Shown here one piece after another: positions 17,192-27,053 of a stretch of 64,000 nt of DNA (its first letter is position 1; every line of letters starts with the position of its first letter). Origin of the DNA: an uncultured Holophagaceae bacterium. GTDB taxonomy: Bacteria; Acidobacteriota; Holophagae; Holophagales; Holophagaceae. The notes below the pieces were generated by a model, which searched no databases, was not told the DNA's origin, and worked only from the letters and a program-made list of their open reading frames with translations. Made by a program: the position numbers and the translations under genes. The stretch spans positions 1-64,000 of the forward strand of contig CAIMQW010000298.1 of the NCBI GenBank assembly GCA_903843705.1, given 5' to 3'.

Positions 17192-19990
17192 ATGTCTGAA
17201 GACCGCCTCTACCTCATCGACACCTTCGCGTTCATCTTTCGCGCCTACTTTGCCAATCCCCGGCTGAAGAACGGGGCGGCTTACACCTTCACCCGGCTGT
17301 TGCTGCAGCTGCTGGAGAAGCACAAGCCGACCCACATCGCCTGTGTGTTCGACACGCCGGAGCCCACCTTCCGGCACGTGATCTATCCCGAGTACAAGGC
17401 CAACCGTGCCGAGATGCCTGAGGACCTGCGCCCCCAGATCCCCATGATCCGGCAGCTGGTGGAGGCGCTCTCCATTCCCATCGTGGAGCTGCATGGCTAC
17501 GAGGCCGATGACGTGCTGGCCACCCTGGCGAGGGAGTCTGCGGCCCAGGGCCTGCCCTCGGTCATCGTGAGCCCCGACAAGGACCTGCTGCAGCTGGTGG
17601 ACGACGACCTCCACATCCAGGTGCTCAACACCAAGGATGGCGAGATCTGGCATGACCGTGCCGGCGTCAAGGAGCGCATGGGCGTCTGGCCCGAGCAGGT
17701 GGTGGACTTCCTGAGCCTCGTGGGGGACGCCTCGGACAACGTGAAGGGTGTGCCGGGCATCGGCGAGAAGGGCGCTGCCGTGCTGCTGGAGCAGCACGGC
17801 AGCCTGGAAGCGGTCATCGCCGCCAAGGCCGACCTCAAGCCCAAGCAGCGCGAGGGACTCGAGCGGGCCGCCGAGTGGCTCGATCTCACGAAGCGCCTCG
17901 TCACGGTGGTGACGGACCTGCAACTGACCCTACATCCTGCGGACCTGGCCTACCCCGGCGTGGACGAGGCCAAGGCCCGGGAGACCTTCAAGGCCCTGGG
18001 CTTCCAGGGACTGACCAAGGAGTTCACTCAGACGGCCAAGGAATCGGGCAACGCCCGCACCTACCGGGCCGCGGCCAGCCTCGCGGACCTAGAAGCCGCC
18101 GTCGTCGCCTGCCGGGCCGCGGGCCGCTTCGGCCTCGACACCGAGACCACCAGCATCGATCCCACCCGGGGCCACATCGTGGGCCTGAGCCTGGCCTGGG
18201 CGCCCAACGCGGGCCTGTATGTGCCCCTGGCGCACCTGAAGCCTGCCACCGCCGACACCGAGGGTTCGCTGCCGGGGCTGCTGCCCGACAGCGGCCTCCC
18301 GGAGGGCCTGCTGGACCTGCAGGGTGAGGCCGGGGCCTTCTTCACAGAGCTGGCGCCCCACCTGGATCCCCGGAACCTGCCCTTCCAGGACGTGCGGCGC
18401 GTGCTGAGGCCACTGCTGGCGGATCCCTCTCTGGGCAAGTGCGGCCAGAACCTCAAGTACGACCTGCAGGTGCTGGCCCGCCACGGCCTGCCGGTGGCGG
18501 GGCTGGCAGACGACAGCATGGTTCTGAGCTTCCTGCTCGAGAGCGGCGTGCGCCACAACCTGGATGACCTCTCCACACGGCACCTGGACGTGAAGCCCAT
18601 CGCCTTTGAGGAGATCGTCGGCAAGGGGAAGGGCCAGAAGCGCTTCGATGAGGCCGAGTTCGAACCCGCGGTGCAGTACGCCGCCGAGGACGCGGACCTG
18701 GCCCTGCAGCTCTGCGACAAGCTGCGGACGATGCTCACGGATTACCGGCTGCGACGCCTCTACGAGGAGGTGGACCTGCCGCTGGTGGAGGTCCTGGCTG
18801 CCCTGGAGGGCAACGGCATCCGGCTGGACCGGGAGGTGCTGGCGCAGCTGGCGGTGCGGATGCACGAAGCGCGGAAGCGGGCCGAGACCCGGGTGCTGGA
18901 GCTGGCGGGCGAGCCCTTCAACCTCAACAGCCCCACGCAGCTCGGCGGCATCCTGTTCGGCAAGCTGGGCTACAAGCCCGTCAAGTTCACCGGCAAGACC
19001 AAGGCCCCCAGCACCGATGAGGACGTGCTCCAGGAGCTGGCCGAGACCCAGGGCGCAGAGATCGCTCGGGAGCTGCTGCGGCACCGACAGATGGTGAAGC
19101 TGCTGGGCACCTATGTGGAGGCCCTGCCGCAGATGGTGAACCCCGTGACGGGCCGGGTGCACACCCGCCTGCACCAGGCTGCGGTGGCCTCCGGGCGCCT
19201 GGCCTCCAGCGAGCCCAACCTGCAGAACATCCCCATCCGCACCGAGGAGGGCCGGGCCATCCGCGGCGCCTTCGTGCCGGAGCCTGGCTGGGTGCTGCTG
19301 GACGCGGACTACAGCCAGATCGAGCTGCGGGTGGCTGCGGCCCTGGCCCAGGACCCGGTGCTGCTGGCCGCCTTCGAGGCGGGCGAGGACATCCACCGCC
19401 GCACGGCTTCGGAGGTCATGGGTCTACCCATGGACCAGGTCACGGCGGACGACCGCGGCAAGGCCAAGGCCGTGAACTTCGGCCTGCTCTACGGCCAGGG
19501 CGCCTTCGCCCTCGCGGCCAACCTGGGCATCTCCCAGAAGGAAGCGAAGGCCTTCATCGAGCGCTACTTCGAGCGCATGCCCAAGGTGGCCTCCTGGATC
19601 GCCAGCGCCAAGGAAAGGGCCCTCGCCGAGGGGCTGGTGCGCACCCACTGGGGTCGCATCCGCCGCATCCCGGAGCTGGAGAGCCCCAACAAGCAGTTCC
19701 AGGCCCAGGGCCTCCGCGAGGCCGTGAACACCATCGTGCAGGGCACTGCGGCCGACCTCATGCGCCGGGCCATGGTGCGCCTCCACCACAGCCTCCAGGC
19801 TTCGGGCCTGCGGGCACGCCTGCTGTTGCAGGTCCACGACGAGCTGCTCATGGAAGCCCCGCCCGAAGAGGTGGAGGCAGCCTCGGCCCTGCTGAAGGAC
19901 GCCATGGAGGGTGCCGACGACCTGGACCCCCTGGGCGTCAAACTCGCCGCCGAAGTCCGCACCGGCGCCAGCTGGTTAGCCTGCAAATAG
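17192..19990 (+). CDS. polA: DNA polymerase I
   Basis: 5'-nuclease domain, DTETTSIDPT exonuclease I motif, polymerase motifs DYSQIELRV and QVHDELLMEAP. Confidence 0.98.
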   Translation: MSEDRLYLIDTFAFIFRAYFANPRLKNGAAYTFTRLLLQLLEKHKPTHIACVFDTPEPTFRHVIYPEYKANRAEMPEDLRPQIPMIRQLVEALSIPIVELHGYEADDVLATLARESAAQGLPSVIVSPDKDLLQLVDDDLHIQVLNTKDGEIWHDRAGVKERMGVWPEQVVDFLSLVGDASDNVKGVPGIGEKGAAVLLEQHGSLEAVIAAKADLKPKQREGLERAAEWLDLTKRLVTVVTDLQLTLHPADLAYPGVDEAKARETFKALGFQGLTKEFTQTAKESGNARTYRAAASLADLEAAVVACRAAGRFGLDTETTSIDPTRGHIVGLSLAWAPNAGLYVPLAHLKPATADTEGSLPGLLPDSGLPEGLLDLQGEAGAFFTELAPHLDPRNLPFQDVRRVLRPLLADPSLGKCGQNLKYDLQVLARHGLPVAGLADDSMVLSFLLESGVRHNLDDLSTRHLDVKPIAFEEIVGKGKGQKRFDEAEFEPAVQYAAEDADLALQLCDKLRTMLTDYRLRRLYEEVDLPLVEVLAALEGNGIRLDREVLAQLAVRMHEARKRAETRVLELAGEPFNLNSPTQLGGILFGKLGYKPVKFTGKTKAPSTDEDVLQELAETQGAEIARELLRHRQMVKLLGTYVEALPQMVNPVTGRVHTRLHQAAVASGRLASSEPNLQNIPIRTEEGRAIRGAFVPEPGWVLLDADYSQIELRVAAALAQDPVLLAAFEAGEDIHRRTASEVMGLPMDQVTADDRGKAKAVNFGLLYGQGAFALAANLGISQKEAKAFIERYFERMPKVASWIASAKERALAEGLVRTHWGRIRRIPELESPNKQFQAQGLREAVNTIVQGTAADLMRRAMVRLHHSLQASGLRARLLLQVHDELLMEAPPEEVEAASALLKDAMEGADDLDPLGVKLAAEVRTGASWLACK

Positions 19991-20050
19991 TCGCCCCGAA
20001 ACTGCTGCCGGTGACTCCGGGTGCCGGGGCAAGCTTTCCATATCCCCGTC

Positions 20051-20213
20051 CATCCCCGCTCATCCCCGGCTATTTCCTTTTTTCCCCCGGCGAATGTTCG
20101 GGACCTGAACCAGAGAAAAGGGAAGCCTCTCCAGCGTGGAAGAGCGGTTGCTCTTGTTACATCGGCACTCATCATTTGCTGAAACGCGATTATGCCGGGG
20201 ATGGCCGGGGATG
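20051..20213. repeat. Long-range inverted repeat CATCCCCGCTCATCCCCGGC ... GCCGGGGATGGCCGGGGATG
   Basis: 18 of 20 positions complementary; arms are themselves tandem (CATCCCCG)2. Confidence 0.75.
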
Positions 20214-20459
20214 AAAGTACCGTAACGCGAAGTGCTCTGGGGACGCGGTGCCTGCAGTCGCTTTGCCTTGTGCACCAGCGCATCTCTGGCTAGGTCCTGT
20301 AGCCGCCTGATTTTTACAAAATGTCGAAGGAACCGCTGGCAGGGCAGGTTTTCGGGGGGTTTTGTGATGGCTTCCCGGGCTGAAAGCTGACGATGGGGGC
20401 ATGATTGGCGGGTCTGGCGGCTGCGCCGGGAGACTGTGGACCTGTCCGGAGGAACGATC

Positions 20460-21578
20460 ATGAGCCAGTACAACATCGCGTGGCTGCCCGGTGACGGCGT
20501 CGGCATCGAGGTCATGGAAGCTGCAAAGATCTGCCTCGACGCGCTGAAGTTCGACGCCACCTACACCCACGGCGATATCGGCTGGGAGTTCTGGTGCACG
20601 GAGGGCGAGTCCTTCCCCCAGCGCACCATCGACCTGCTGTACGCCAGCCACGCCGCCATGTTCGGCGCTATCACCTCCAAGCCCGTGAAGGACGCCGAGG
20701 CCGAGCTGGTGCCGGAGCTGAAGGGAAAGGGGCTCATCTACCGCAGCCCCATCGTCCGCATGCGGCAGATGTTCGACCTCTACACCTGCCTGCGGCCCTG
20801 CAAGGGCTATCCGGGCAACCCCCTGAACTACAAGGAAGGTATCGACTTGGTGATCTTCCGCGAGAACACCGAGGACCTCTACTCTGGTGTGGAGTTCAGC
20901 CCCGTGCCCGAGGAATTGAAGGCCTGCCTGAAGAAGCTCAGCAAGCCCTTCGGCCACTTCGCCGACATCCCCGGCGATCAGTTCGCCATCACCTGCAAGA
21001 TCAACACCCAGAAGGGCTGTGATCGCATCATCCGAGCGGCCTTCGAGTACGCCCAGAAGTTCGGCTATCCCAAGGTCACGGTCATCCACAAGGCCAACGT
21101 GGTACGGGCCACCGAGGGCATGTTCCTGGAGACGGGCAAGCGCATCGCCAAGGAGTTTCCGGGCATCGCCATGGACGACGCCAACGTGGATGCCATCACC
21201 ATGTGGATGCTGAAGAACCCCAAGAGCTACGGCGTCATGGTGGCCACCAATCTGTTCGGCGACATCGTCAGTGACCTGGCGGCGCAGATGGTGGGCGGCC
21301 TGGGCTTTGGCTGCTCCGGAAACATCGGCGAGAAGCTGGCCGTGTTCGAACCCAGCCACGGCAGCGCCCCGAAGTACGCGGGCCAGTACAAGGTCAACCC
21401 CATCGCCACCATCCTCGCCGCCAAGATGATGCTGGACTGGCTGGGTGAGACTGAGAAGGGCACCCGCCTCGAGGCCGCCACCGCCGCCGTCATCGCCGAG
21501 GGCCAGGTCCGTACCTACGACATGGGCGGCAACGCCACCACCCTCGACATGGGCGAAGCCATCGCCCGAAAGCTCTGA
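20460..21578 (+). CDS. Isocitrate/isopropylmalate dehydrogenase family (NAD-dependent beta-decarboxylating dehydrogenase)
   Basis: LPGDGVGIEV; FRENTEDLYSGVEF; NLFGDIVSDLAAQMVGGLGFGCSGNIG; FEPSHGSAPKYAG. Confidence 0.92.
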   Translation: MSQYNIAWLPGDGVGIEVMEAAKICLDALKFDATYTHGDIGWEFWCTEGESFPQRTIDLLYASHAAMFGAITSKPVKDAEAELVPELKGKGLIYRSPIVRMRQMFDLYTCLRPCKGYPGNPLNYKEGIDLVIFRENTEDLYSGVEFSPVPEELKACLKKLSKPFGHFADIPGDQFAITCKINTQKGCDRIIRAAFEYAQKFGYPKVTVIHKANVVRATEGMFLETGKRIAKEFPGIAMDDANVDAITMWMLKNPKSYGVMVATNLFGDIVSDLAAQMVGGLGFGCSGNIGEKLAVFEPSHGSAPKYAGQYKVNPIATILAAKMMLDWLGETEKGTRLEAATAAVIAEGQVRTYDMGGNATTLDMGEAIARKL

Positions 21579-21585
21579 GGGTTCC

Positions 21586-22482
21586 ATGAGCGCGATCCTC
21601 ATCCATGAAGTCGGCCCCCGAGATGGTCTCCAGGCGGAGGCGGCGGTGGTGCCGACGGCGGTCAAGCTGGACTGGATCCGGCGGGTGGCGGACTGCGGCG
21701 TGGACATCGTGCAGGTGGGGTCCTTCGTGCGGGGGGACAAGGTACCCCAGCTGGCGGACACGGACGACCTGTTCCGCACCCTGGCGGGGGAGTCCCACCG
21801 GGCCCTGCTGTCAGCCCTGGTGCTCAACGACAAAGGCCTGGAACGGGCGCTGGCGGTGGGGGTGCCGCTCATCTGCCTGGGCGTCTCGGCCTCCGAGACC
21901 CACAGCCTCAAGAACACGGGCATGGGCACCGAAGACGCCCAGGGCCGCATCATCGCCCTGGCCCTGGAGGCCAGGCAGGCGGGGCGGCGGGTGCAGGTGA
22001 GCGTGCAGAGCGCCTTCGGCTGCGGCTTCGAGGGGGCCATCTCCGAGGATCGCGTGCGGGCCATGGTCGAGGCCTACCTGGCGGCCGGTCTGACGGCCAT
22101 CAGCCTGGCAGACACCGCCGGCCACGCCCATCCCGCCCAGATGAAGCGCCTGGTGGCGCAGGTGCTGTCCCTGGAACCAACCGCCGAGGTCACTGCGCAC
22201 ATCCACGACACCTACGGCCTGGGCATGGCCAACGTCTATGCGGCCATGGAAGCCGGGGCCACGGCCATCGAGACCAGCTTCGGCGGGCTGGGCGGCTGCC
22301 CCTTCACCAAGCTGGCCGCCGGCAATGTCGCCACCGAGGACCTCGTGCACGGCCTCCAGCGGGCAGGCCAGCGCACGGACATCGACCTCGCCGCCCTCGT
22401 CAGCGTCGCCCGGGACGTGGCCACCCACTTGGGCCGCGAATTGCCGGGGCGAGTCCATCGCGCCGGACCCCTTCATCCATGA
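21586..22482 (+). CDS. HMG-CoA lyase family protein (candidate citramalyl-CoA-type lyase)
   Basis: EVGPRDGLQ start motif; SFGGLGGCPFTKLAAGNVATEDLVHGL, matching the HMG-CoA lyase signature. Confidence 0.88.
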   Translation: MSAILIHEVGPRDGLQAEAAVVPTAVKLDWIRRVADCGVDIVQVGSFVRGDKVPQLADTDDLFRTLAGESHRALLSALVLNDKGLERALAVGVPLICLGVSASETHSLKNTGMGTEDAQGRIIALALEARQAGRRVQVSVQSAFGCGFEGAISEDRVRAMVEAYLAAGLTAISLADTAGHAHPAQMKRLVAQVLSLEPTAEVTAHIHDTYGLGMANVYAAMEAGATAIETSFGGLGGCPFTKLAAGNVATEDLVHGLQRAGQRTDIDLAALVSVARDVATHLGRELPGRVHRAGPLHP

Positions 22483-22510
22483 GGACATCCCAAGTGATCT
22501 ATTTCGCAGA

Positions 22511-22567
22511 ATCAAATTCATCGCAGTGCGAAGCGCCTGAGGCACTTAGCACTGCGATGAATTTGAT
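22511..22567. repeat. Intra-operon hairpin, perfect 19-bp arms
   Basis: ATCAAATTCATCGCAGTGC (22511-22529) and GCACTGCGATGAATTTGAT (22549-22567). Confidence 0.9.
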
Positions 22568-22583
22568 AGGGTGAAAGGACTTT

Positions 22584-23783
22584 ATGTCTAACAAGATCCT
22601 CGATGGCATCAAGGTGCTGGACCTGACGAATGTGCTGTCGGGGCCGTTCACGACGCTGCACCTGGCGCTGCTGGGGGCGGAGGTCCTCAAGGTTGAGAAC
22701 CCCAAGGACGGGGATTTGGCCCGCAAGCTGGGCATCGTGCCGGCGCTGAACAAGCAGCTCATGGGCACCAGCTTCCTGGCCCAGAACTGCAACAAGCAGT
22801 CCATCACCCTGAACACCAAGTCCCCGGAGGGCAAGGAGCTCTTCCGGCGACTGGTGCAGGACGCCGACATCCTGGTGGAGAACTTCCGGCCCGGCGTCAT
22901 GGACCGGCTGGGGCTGGGCTACCCGGCTTTGGCAGAGCTCAACCCGCGCCTGATCTACTGCGCCATCTCGGGTTTTGGCCAGACCGGCCCGGATGCGCTG
23001 AAGCCAGCCTACGACCAGATCATCCAGGGGCTCTCGGGAGAGATGGCCGTGAACGGCGATGAGCGGCTGAGCCCGCTGCGCACTGGCTTCCCCGTGTGCG
23101 ACACCGTGGGCGGCCTCAACGCGGCCTTCGCGGTCATGGCGGCGCTGTTCCATCGGGAGCGCACGGGGCAGGGGCAGTTCATCGACGTGGCCCTGCTGGA
23201 CAGCATCATGCCCCTCATGGGCTGGGTGGCGGCCAACCTGCTCATCGGCGGCGAGCAGCCCACCCTCATGGGCAACGACAACTTCACGGCGGCCCCCAGC
23301 GGGACCTTCCGCACGCAGGACGGCCACATCAACATCGCGGCCAACAAGCAGGAGCAGTGGGAGGCGGTATGCGAGGTGCTGGGCGTACCCGACCTGAAGA
23401 CCGACCCGCGCTTTCAGGAGCGGGATACCCGCAAGCAGAACCGGCTGGCGTTGACGCCTCTCCTGGAGGCTCGGCTTGCCCAGAAACCTACTGGTTTCTG
23501 GGTTCGGGAGCTGAATGCGAAGGATGTTCCAAGCGGGGAAATTCTCGGACTTGAAGCGGCGCTGCGGCAGCCTCAGGCGGCGCACCGGCAGGTGCTCCAG
23601 AAGGTGACCGTGGCGGGCTTCGGGGACATCGAGGTGTTCGGGCTCACGGCCCGCTTCGACAAGACGCCAGGGGCCGTGGAGACGCCGCCGCCCACCCTGG
23701 GCGAGCACAATTCGCAGGTCTACGGGGCCCTCGGGCTCACGGCGGCCGAGCAGTCCGACCTGAAATCCCGAGGCGTCATCTGA
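22584..23783 (+). CDS. Family III CoA-transferase (CaiB/BaiF)
   Basis: GIKVLDLTNVLSGPF; NFRPGVMDRLGLGY; FGQTGP; DVALLDSIMPLMG. Confidence 0.93.
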   Translation: MSNKILDGIKVLDLTNVLSGPFTTLHLALLGAEVLKVENPKDGDLARKLGIVPALNKQLMGTSFLAQNCNKQSITLNTKSPEGKELFRRLVQDADILVENFRPGVMDRLGLGYPALAELNPRLIYCAISGFGQTGPDALKPAYDQIIQGLSGEMAVNGDERLSPLRTGFPVCDTVGGLNAAFAVMAALFHRERTGQGQFIDVALLDSIMPLMGWVAANLLIGGEQPTLMGNDNFTAAPSGTFRTQDGHINIAANKQEQWEAVCEVLGVPDLKTDPRFQERDTRKQNRLALTPLLEARLAQKPTGFWVRELNAKDVPSGEILGLEAALRQPQAAHRQVLQKVTVAGFGDIEVFGLTARFDKTPGAVETPPPTLGEHNSQVYGALGLTAAEQSDLKSRGVI

Positions 23784-23793
23784 GGAGGCATCC

Positions 23794-25080
23794 ATGGGCA
23801 TGACCGTTGTTGAGAAGATCCTGGCCCGCGCGGCAGGCCGACCCTCTGTGACCGTGGGCGACGTGGTGGAACCCCGCGTGGACCTGGCCATGTCCCATGA
23901 GAACGCGGCCCTGGTGATCAACCAGTTCCAGGAGGTCTACCAGGGCACCGGGATCGCGCCGAAGGTCTGGGACCCCTCGCGGATCGCCATCATCTTCGAC
24001 CACCGCGTGCCGGCGGAGTCCCCTAAGACCGCCACCAACCACAAGAAGATCCGCGGCTTCGTGGCGGCCAACGGCATCACCAAGTTCCATGATGTGCGCG
24101 GCGACGTGGGGGGCATCTGCCACCAGATCCTGCCGGAGTACGGCTACGTTCGCCCCGGCTTCGTGGTGGTGGGCACCGACTCCCACACCACCAGCCACGG
24201 GGCCCTGGGCGCTTTCAGCTTCGGCGTGGGCGCCACGGAGATGGCCTCGGCCTGGGCGCTGGGCATCGCCGTGAACATCGAGGTGCCCGCCACCATCAAG
24301 GTGGTGGTGCAGGGCACCTTTCCCCCCATGGTCGGCCCCAAGGACCTGATCCTGCACCTCATCGGCCTGCTTACGGCCCAGGGCGCCAACTTCAAGGTGC
24401 TGGAGTTCCACGGCGAGACCATCCGCCAGATGAGCACCAGCGGTCGCATCGCCATCTGCAACATGAGCGTGGAGGCCGGCGCCACCTCGGGCATCGTCCC
24501 CGGGGATGCGGAGACGGTGCGGTACCTGCGCGAAGAAGCGAGTGTCACCGACGCCATCAACTGCGTCACGCCGGATGCCGATGCAAGCTACGTGCGGATC
24601 GTGGAGATCAACGTCTCGGCCCTGGTTCCGCAGATCGCCTGCCCGCACATGGTGGACAACGTGAAGCCCATCGACCAGGTGCTGGGCATCCCGGTCCAGC
24701 AGATCGTCATCGGCAGCTGCACCAACGGCCGCCTGGACGACCTGGCGGACGCCGCCGCCATCCTCCGGGGCAAGAAAGTAGCCGAGGGCACCCGCATGCT
24801 GGTGTTCCCGGCCTCGAGCAAGATCTTCGCCCTGGCTCTGGACAAGGGCTACATCCACGACTTCATGCGGGCCGGGGCCGTGGTCATGAACTCCGGCTGC
24901 GGGCCCTGCCTGGGGGTCCACGAAGGTGCCTTGGGGGATAACGAGGTGGCCCTCAGTACCACCAACCGCAACTTCAAGGGCCGCATGGGGAACCCCACGG
25001 GCGAGGTCTACCTCTGCAGCCCCGTGGTGGCCGCCGCCTCCGCCATCACCGGCGTCATCACCGATCCGAGAAAGGGCTGA
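23794..25080 (+). CDS. 3-isopropylmalate dehydratase / homoaconitase family, large subunit
   Basis: IIFDHRVPAESPKT; GTDSHTTSHGALGAFSFGVGATE; IGSCTNGRLDDL; MNSGCGPCLGVHEG. Confidence 0.94.
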   Translation: MGMTVVEKILARAAGRPSVTVGDVVEPRVDLAMSHENAALVINQFQEVYQGTGIAPKVWDPSRIAIIFDHRVPAESPKTATNHKKIRGFVAANGITKFHDVRGDVGGICHQILPEYGYVRPGFVVVGTDSHTTSHGALGAFSFGVGATEMASAWALGIAVNIEVPATIKVVVQGTFPPMVGPKDLILHLIGLLTAQGANFKVLEFHGETIRQMSTSGRIAICNMSVEAGATSGIVPGDAETVRYLREEASVTDAINCVTPDADASYVRIVEINVSALVPQIACPHMVDNVKPIDQVLGIPVQQIVIGSCTNGRLDDLADAAAILRGKKVAEGTRMLVFPASSKIFALALDKGYIHDFMRAGAVVMNSGCGPCLGVHEGALGDNEVALSTTNRNFKGRMGNPTGEVYLCSPVVAAASAITGVITDPRKG

Positions 25081-25083
25081 ACC

Positions 25084-25575
25084 ATGCCGAAAGTGATCAT
25101 CGCCCTCGAGAACGACATCAGCACTGACGACATCTACCCGGGCCGCTTCATGGCCACGGTACTCCCCACGGAGACGCCCCAGTTCGCGTTCTTCGACCGC
25201 ACGGACTTCAACGCCGCGCTGAAAGCCAAGGCTTTCCCGCCGGGCTCGGTCATCGTCGGCGGCGAAAACTTCGGCTGCGGCTCCAGTCGCGAGCAGGCCT
25301 GCTCGACCTTGAAGGGCTACGACCTGGCCGTGGTGGCCCGGAGCATCTCGCGCATCTTCCTGCAGAACAGCATCAACCTGGGCCTGCAGGTGGTCATCTG
25401 CCCCGGCATCGAGGCGAGCGTTGGCGACGACCTGGAGATCACAGCAGACCAGGTGCTGAACCGCAGCACCGGGAAGGGCTATGACCAGGTTAAGCTGCCC
25501 GCTGCCCGCAAGGGGATCATGGATGCAGGGGGACTCATCGCCTACACCCGGGCCCGGCTCATGGCGCGGGGCTAA
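25084..25575 (+). CDS. 3-isopropylmalate dehydratase family, small subunit
   Basis: DISTDDIYPGRF; GGENFGCGSSREQA; 4-nt spacing from the large subunit gene. Confidence 0.94.
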   Translation: MPKVIIALENDISTDDIYPGRFMATVLPTETPQFAFFDRTDFNAALKAKAFPPGSVIVGGENFGCGSSREQACSTLKGYDLAVVARSISRIFLQNSINLGLQVVICPGIEASVGDDLEITADQVLNRSTGKGYDQVKLPAARKGIMDAGGLIAYTRARLMARG

Positions 25576-25593
25576 GAACAGGCGACCTCGGGT

Positions 25594-25968
25594 TCAGCAG
25601 TCTCGGGAGAAGGGCGTCGGCCATAAGTGCGCCATGGAAAATGCCTCGGCGTTTCGGGCCAGGTCGCTCCCTGCGGCCCAGGACAGGGTTTGCGCCTGCT
25701 CCTGCTCCGTGGCATCGACCCAGGCGTTCATGAAGGCGACCACGTCAGTCGGGCTGAAGAACAGCCCCGGAACCCCTAGGACCCGGACCACCGGCAGACC
25801 GCTCTGGCGGGGCCAGCTCCTCGCGTCCAGCAGCTCGGTTTCCTGGATGTAGAAGCCGGCCCCATCCAGGAGCTGGGCCATCTCCCGGGCCACCACCAGC
25901 CCGCCGAGGGTGAAGAGCTGCAGGCCAACCTCGGGTTCCAGTTCCTTCAGCGGTTTGACTGGATCCAT
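25594..25968 (-). CDS. Hypothetical protein
   Basis: ORF of about 124 aa from ATG 25968; no recognised family. Confidence 0.5.
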   Translation of the reverse strand: MDPVKPLKELEPEVGLQLFTLGGLVVAREMAQLLDGAGFYIQETELLDARSWPRQSGLPVVRVLGVPGLFFSPTDVVAFMNAWVDATEQEQAQTLSWAAGSDLARNAEAFSMAHLWPTPFSRDC

Positions 25969-26132
25969 GGTTCGCCTCCCGGAATGCTCAAGCGGGTCCA
26001 AATCCGCGAGGATTCTGCCCGTCTCATCGACGGCATGGGAGGAAACCTTAGCATTGACAAATTGTGTTAAAAATATCTAGACAAATCGTTCAATGTCACA
26101 AGAGATCTAACCAGTGCGCCCAGAGCCATTGG

Positions 26133-26678
26133 CTACTCCGTGGACTCCTGGGCATCCTCGGGGCAGGGATGGTGGTGGTTCCGGATGGCATGGAGGGCCA
26201 GGTCGTAGTCTGGCTCCCGGGTGAGCTCGGTCACCAGCTCGGTGTGCAGGACCGTACCGTTCTCGTCCAGGGCCACCACAGCCCGGGCCAGGAGGCCGCG
26301 CAGGGGGCCGTCCGTGAGGGTGACGCCAAAGGTCTGGCCGAACTCCGGGTGACGGAAGGCCGAGGCCGTCACGACCCGGTTCAGCCCTTCGGCGCCGCAG
26401 AACTTAGACTGCGCGAAGGGCAGGTCCATGGAGATGCAGAGCAGCACCGTGTCAGGCAGGTCGGCAGCGGAGTGGTTGAACCTGCGGACGCTCTCGGCGC
26501 AGGTGGCCGTGTCCAGGCTGGGGAAGATGCTCAGCAGAACTCGCTGGCCCTCCAGGTCCACGCTGGTGAATTCGGTCAGGTCCTTGCGGGTGAGTGTGAA
26601 GGGCGGCGTCGCGATCCCCGGCAGGGGTAGCTCGCCGCAGGTGTGGGTGGGAGCGCCATTCAGCATGAGGGTGGCCAT
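26133..26678 (-). CDS. tpx: Thiol peroxidase
   Basis: SIFPSLDTATCAESVRRFN and ISMDLPFAQSKFCGAEG motifs. Confidence 0.93.
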   Translation of the reverse strand: MATLMLNGAPTHTCGELPLPGIATPPFTLTRKDLTEFTSVDLEGQRVLLSIFPSLDTATCAESVRRFNHSAADLPDTVLLCISMDLPFAQSKFCGAEGLNRVVTASAFRHPEFGQTFGVTLTDGPLRGLLARAVVALDENGTVLHTELVTELTREPDYDLALHAIRNHHHPCPEDAQESTE

Positions 26679-27053
26679 GGAAAACCTCCGAGCGGGGTCA
26701 TGCTAACCCGATTCCCCGGTGTAGGGGGGCATTCTTGACCTGGGGGTTGGCACGCCTGGCGGGGCCAACAGGGATGGCCCCTGGACTGGAAACGGGATTC
26801 GCCCAGTAACTGCAGATCCCCTTCACATCCCCTTCGTAACTGTTCTCCAAAAGCATTTCTTTGACGGGGAAGGGGATGGAGGCGATAAAATTTTGTCCCA
26901 TCCTGAACGACGAGATTGCGCAAAAGCACCCTTATATCCCCGCCCTAAAGAACGGGGGTTTACGGGCTTGCTGCTAAAGAAGGCCTCTGTCGCCCCACAC
27001 CTTCGGCAGGGCGCTGTCCCCGGCCCTGGGCGATACTGAAACCGGAGGTCCCT

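Noticed and set aside
20190-22064. 624-aa minus-strand ORF across the dehydrogenase and lyase genes
   Set aside because: Overlaps two clearly conserved plus-strand genes; no recognisable motif.
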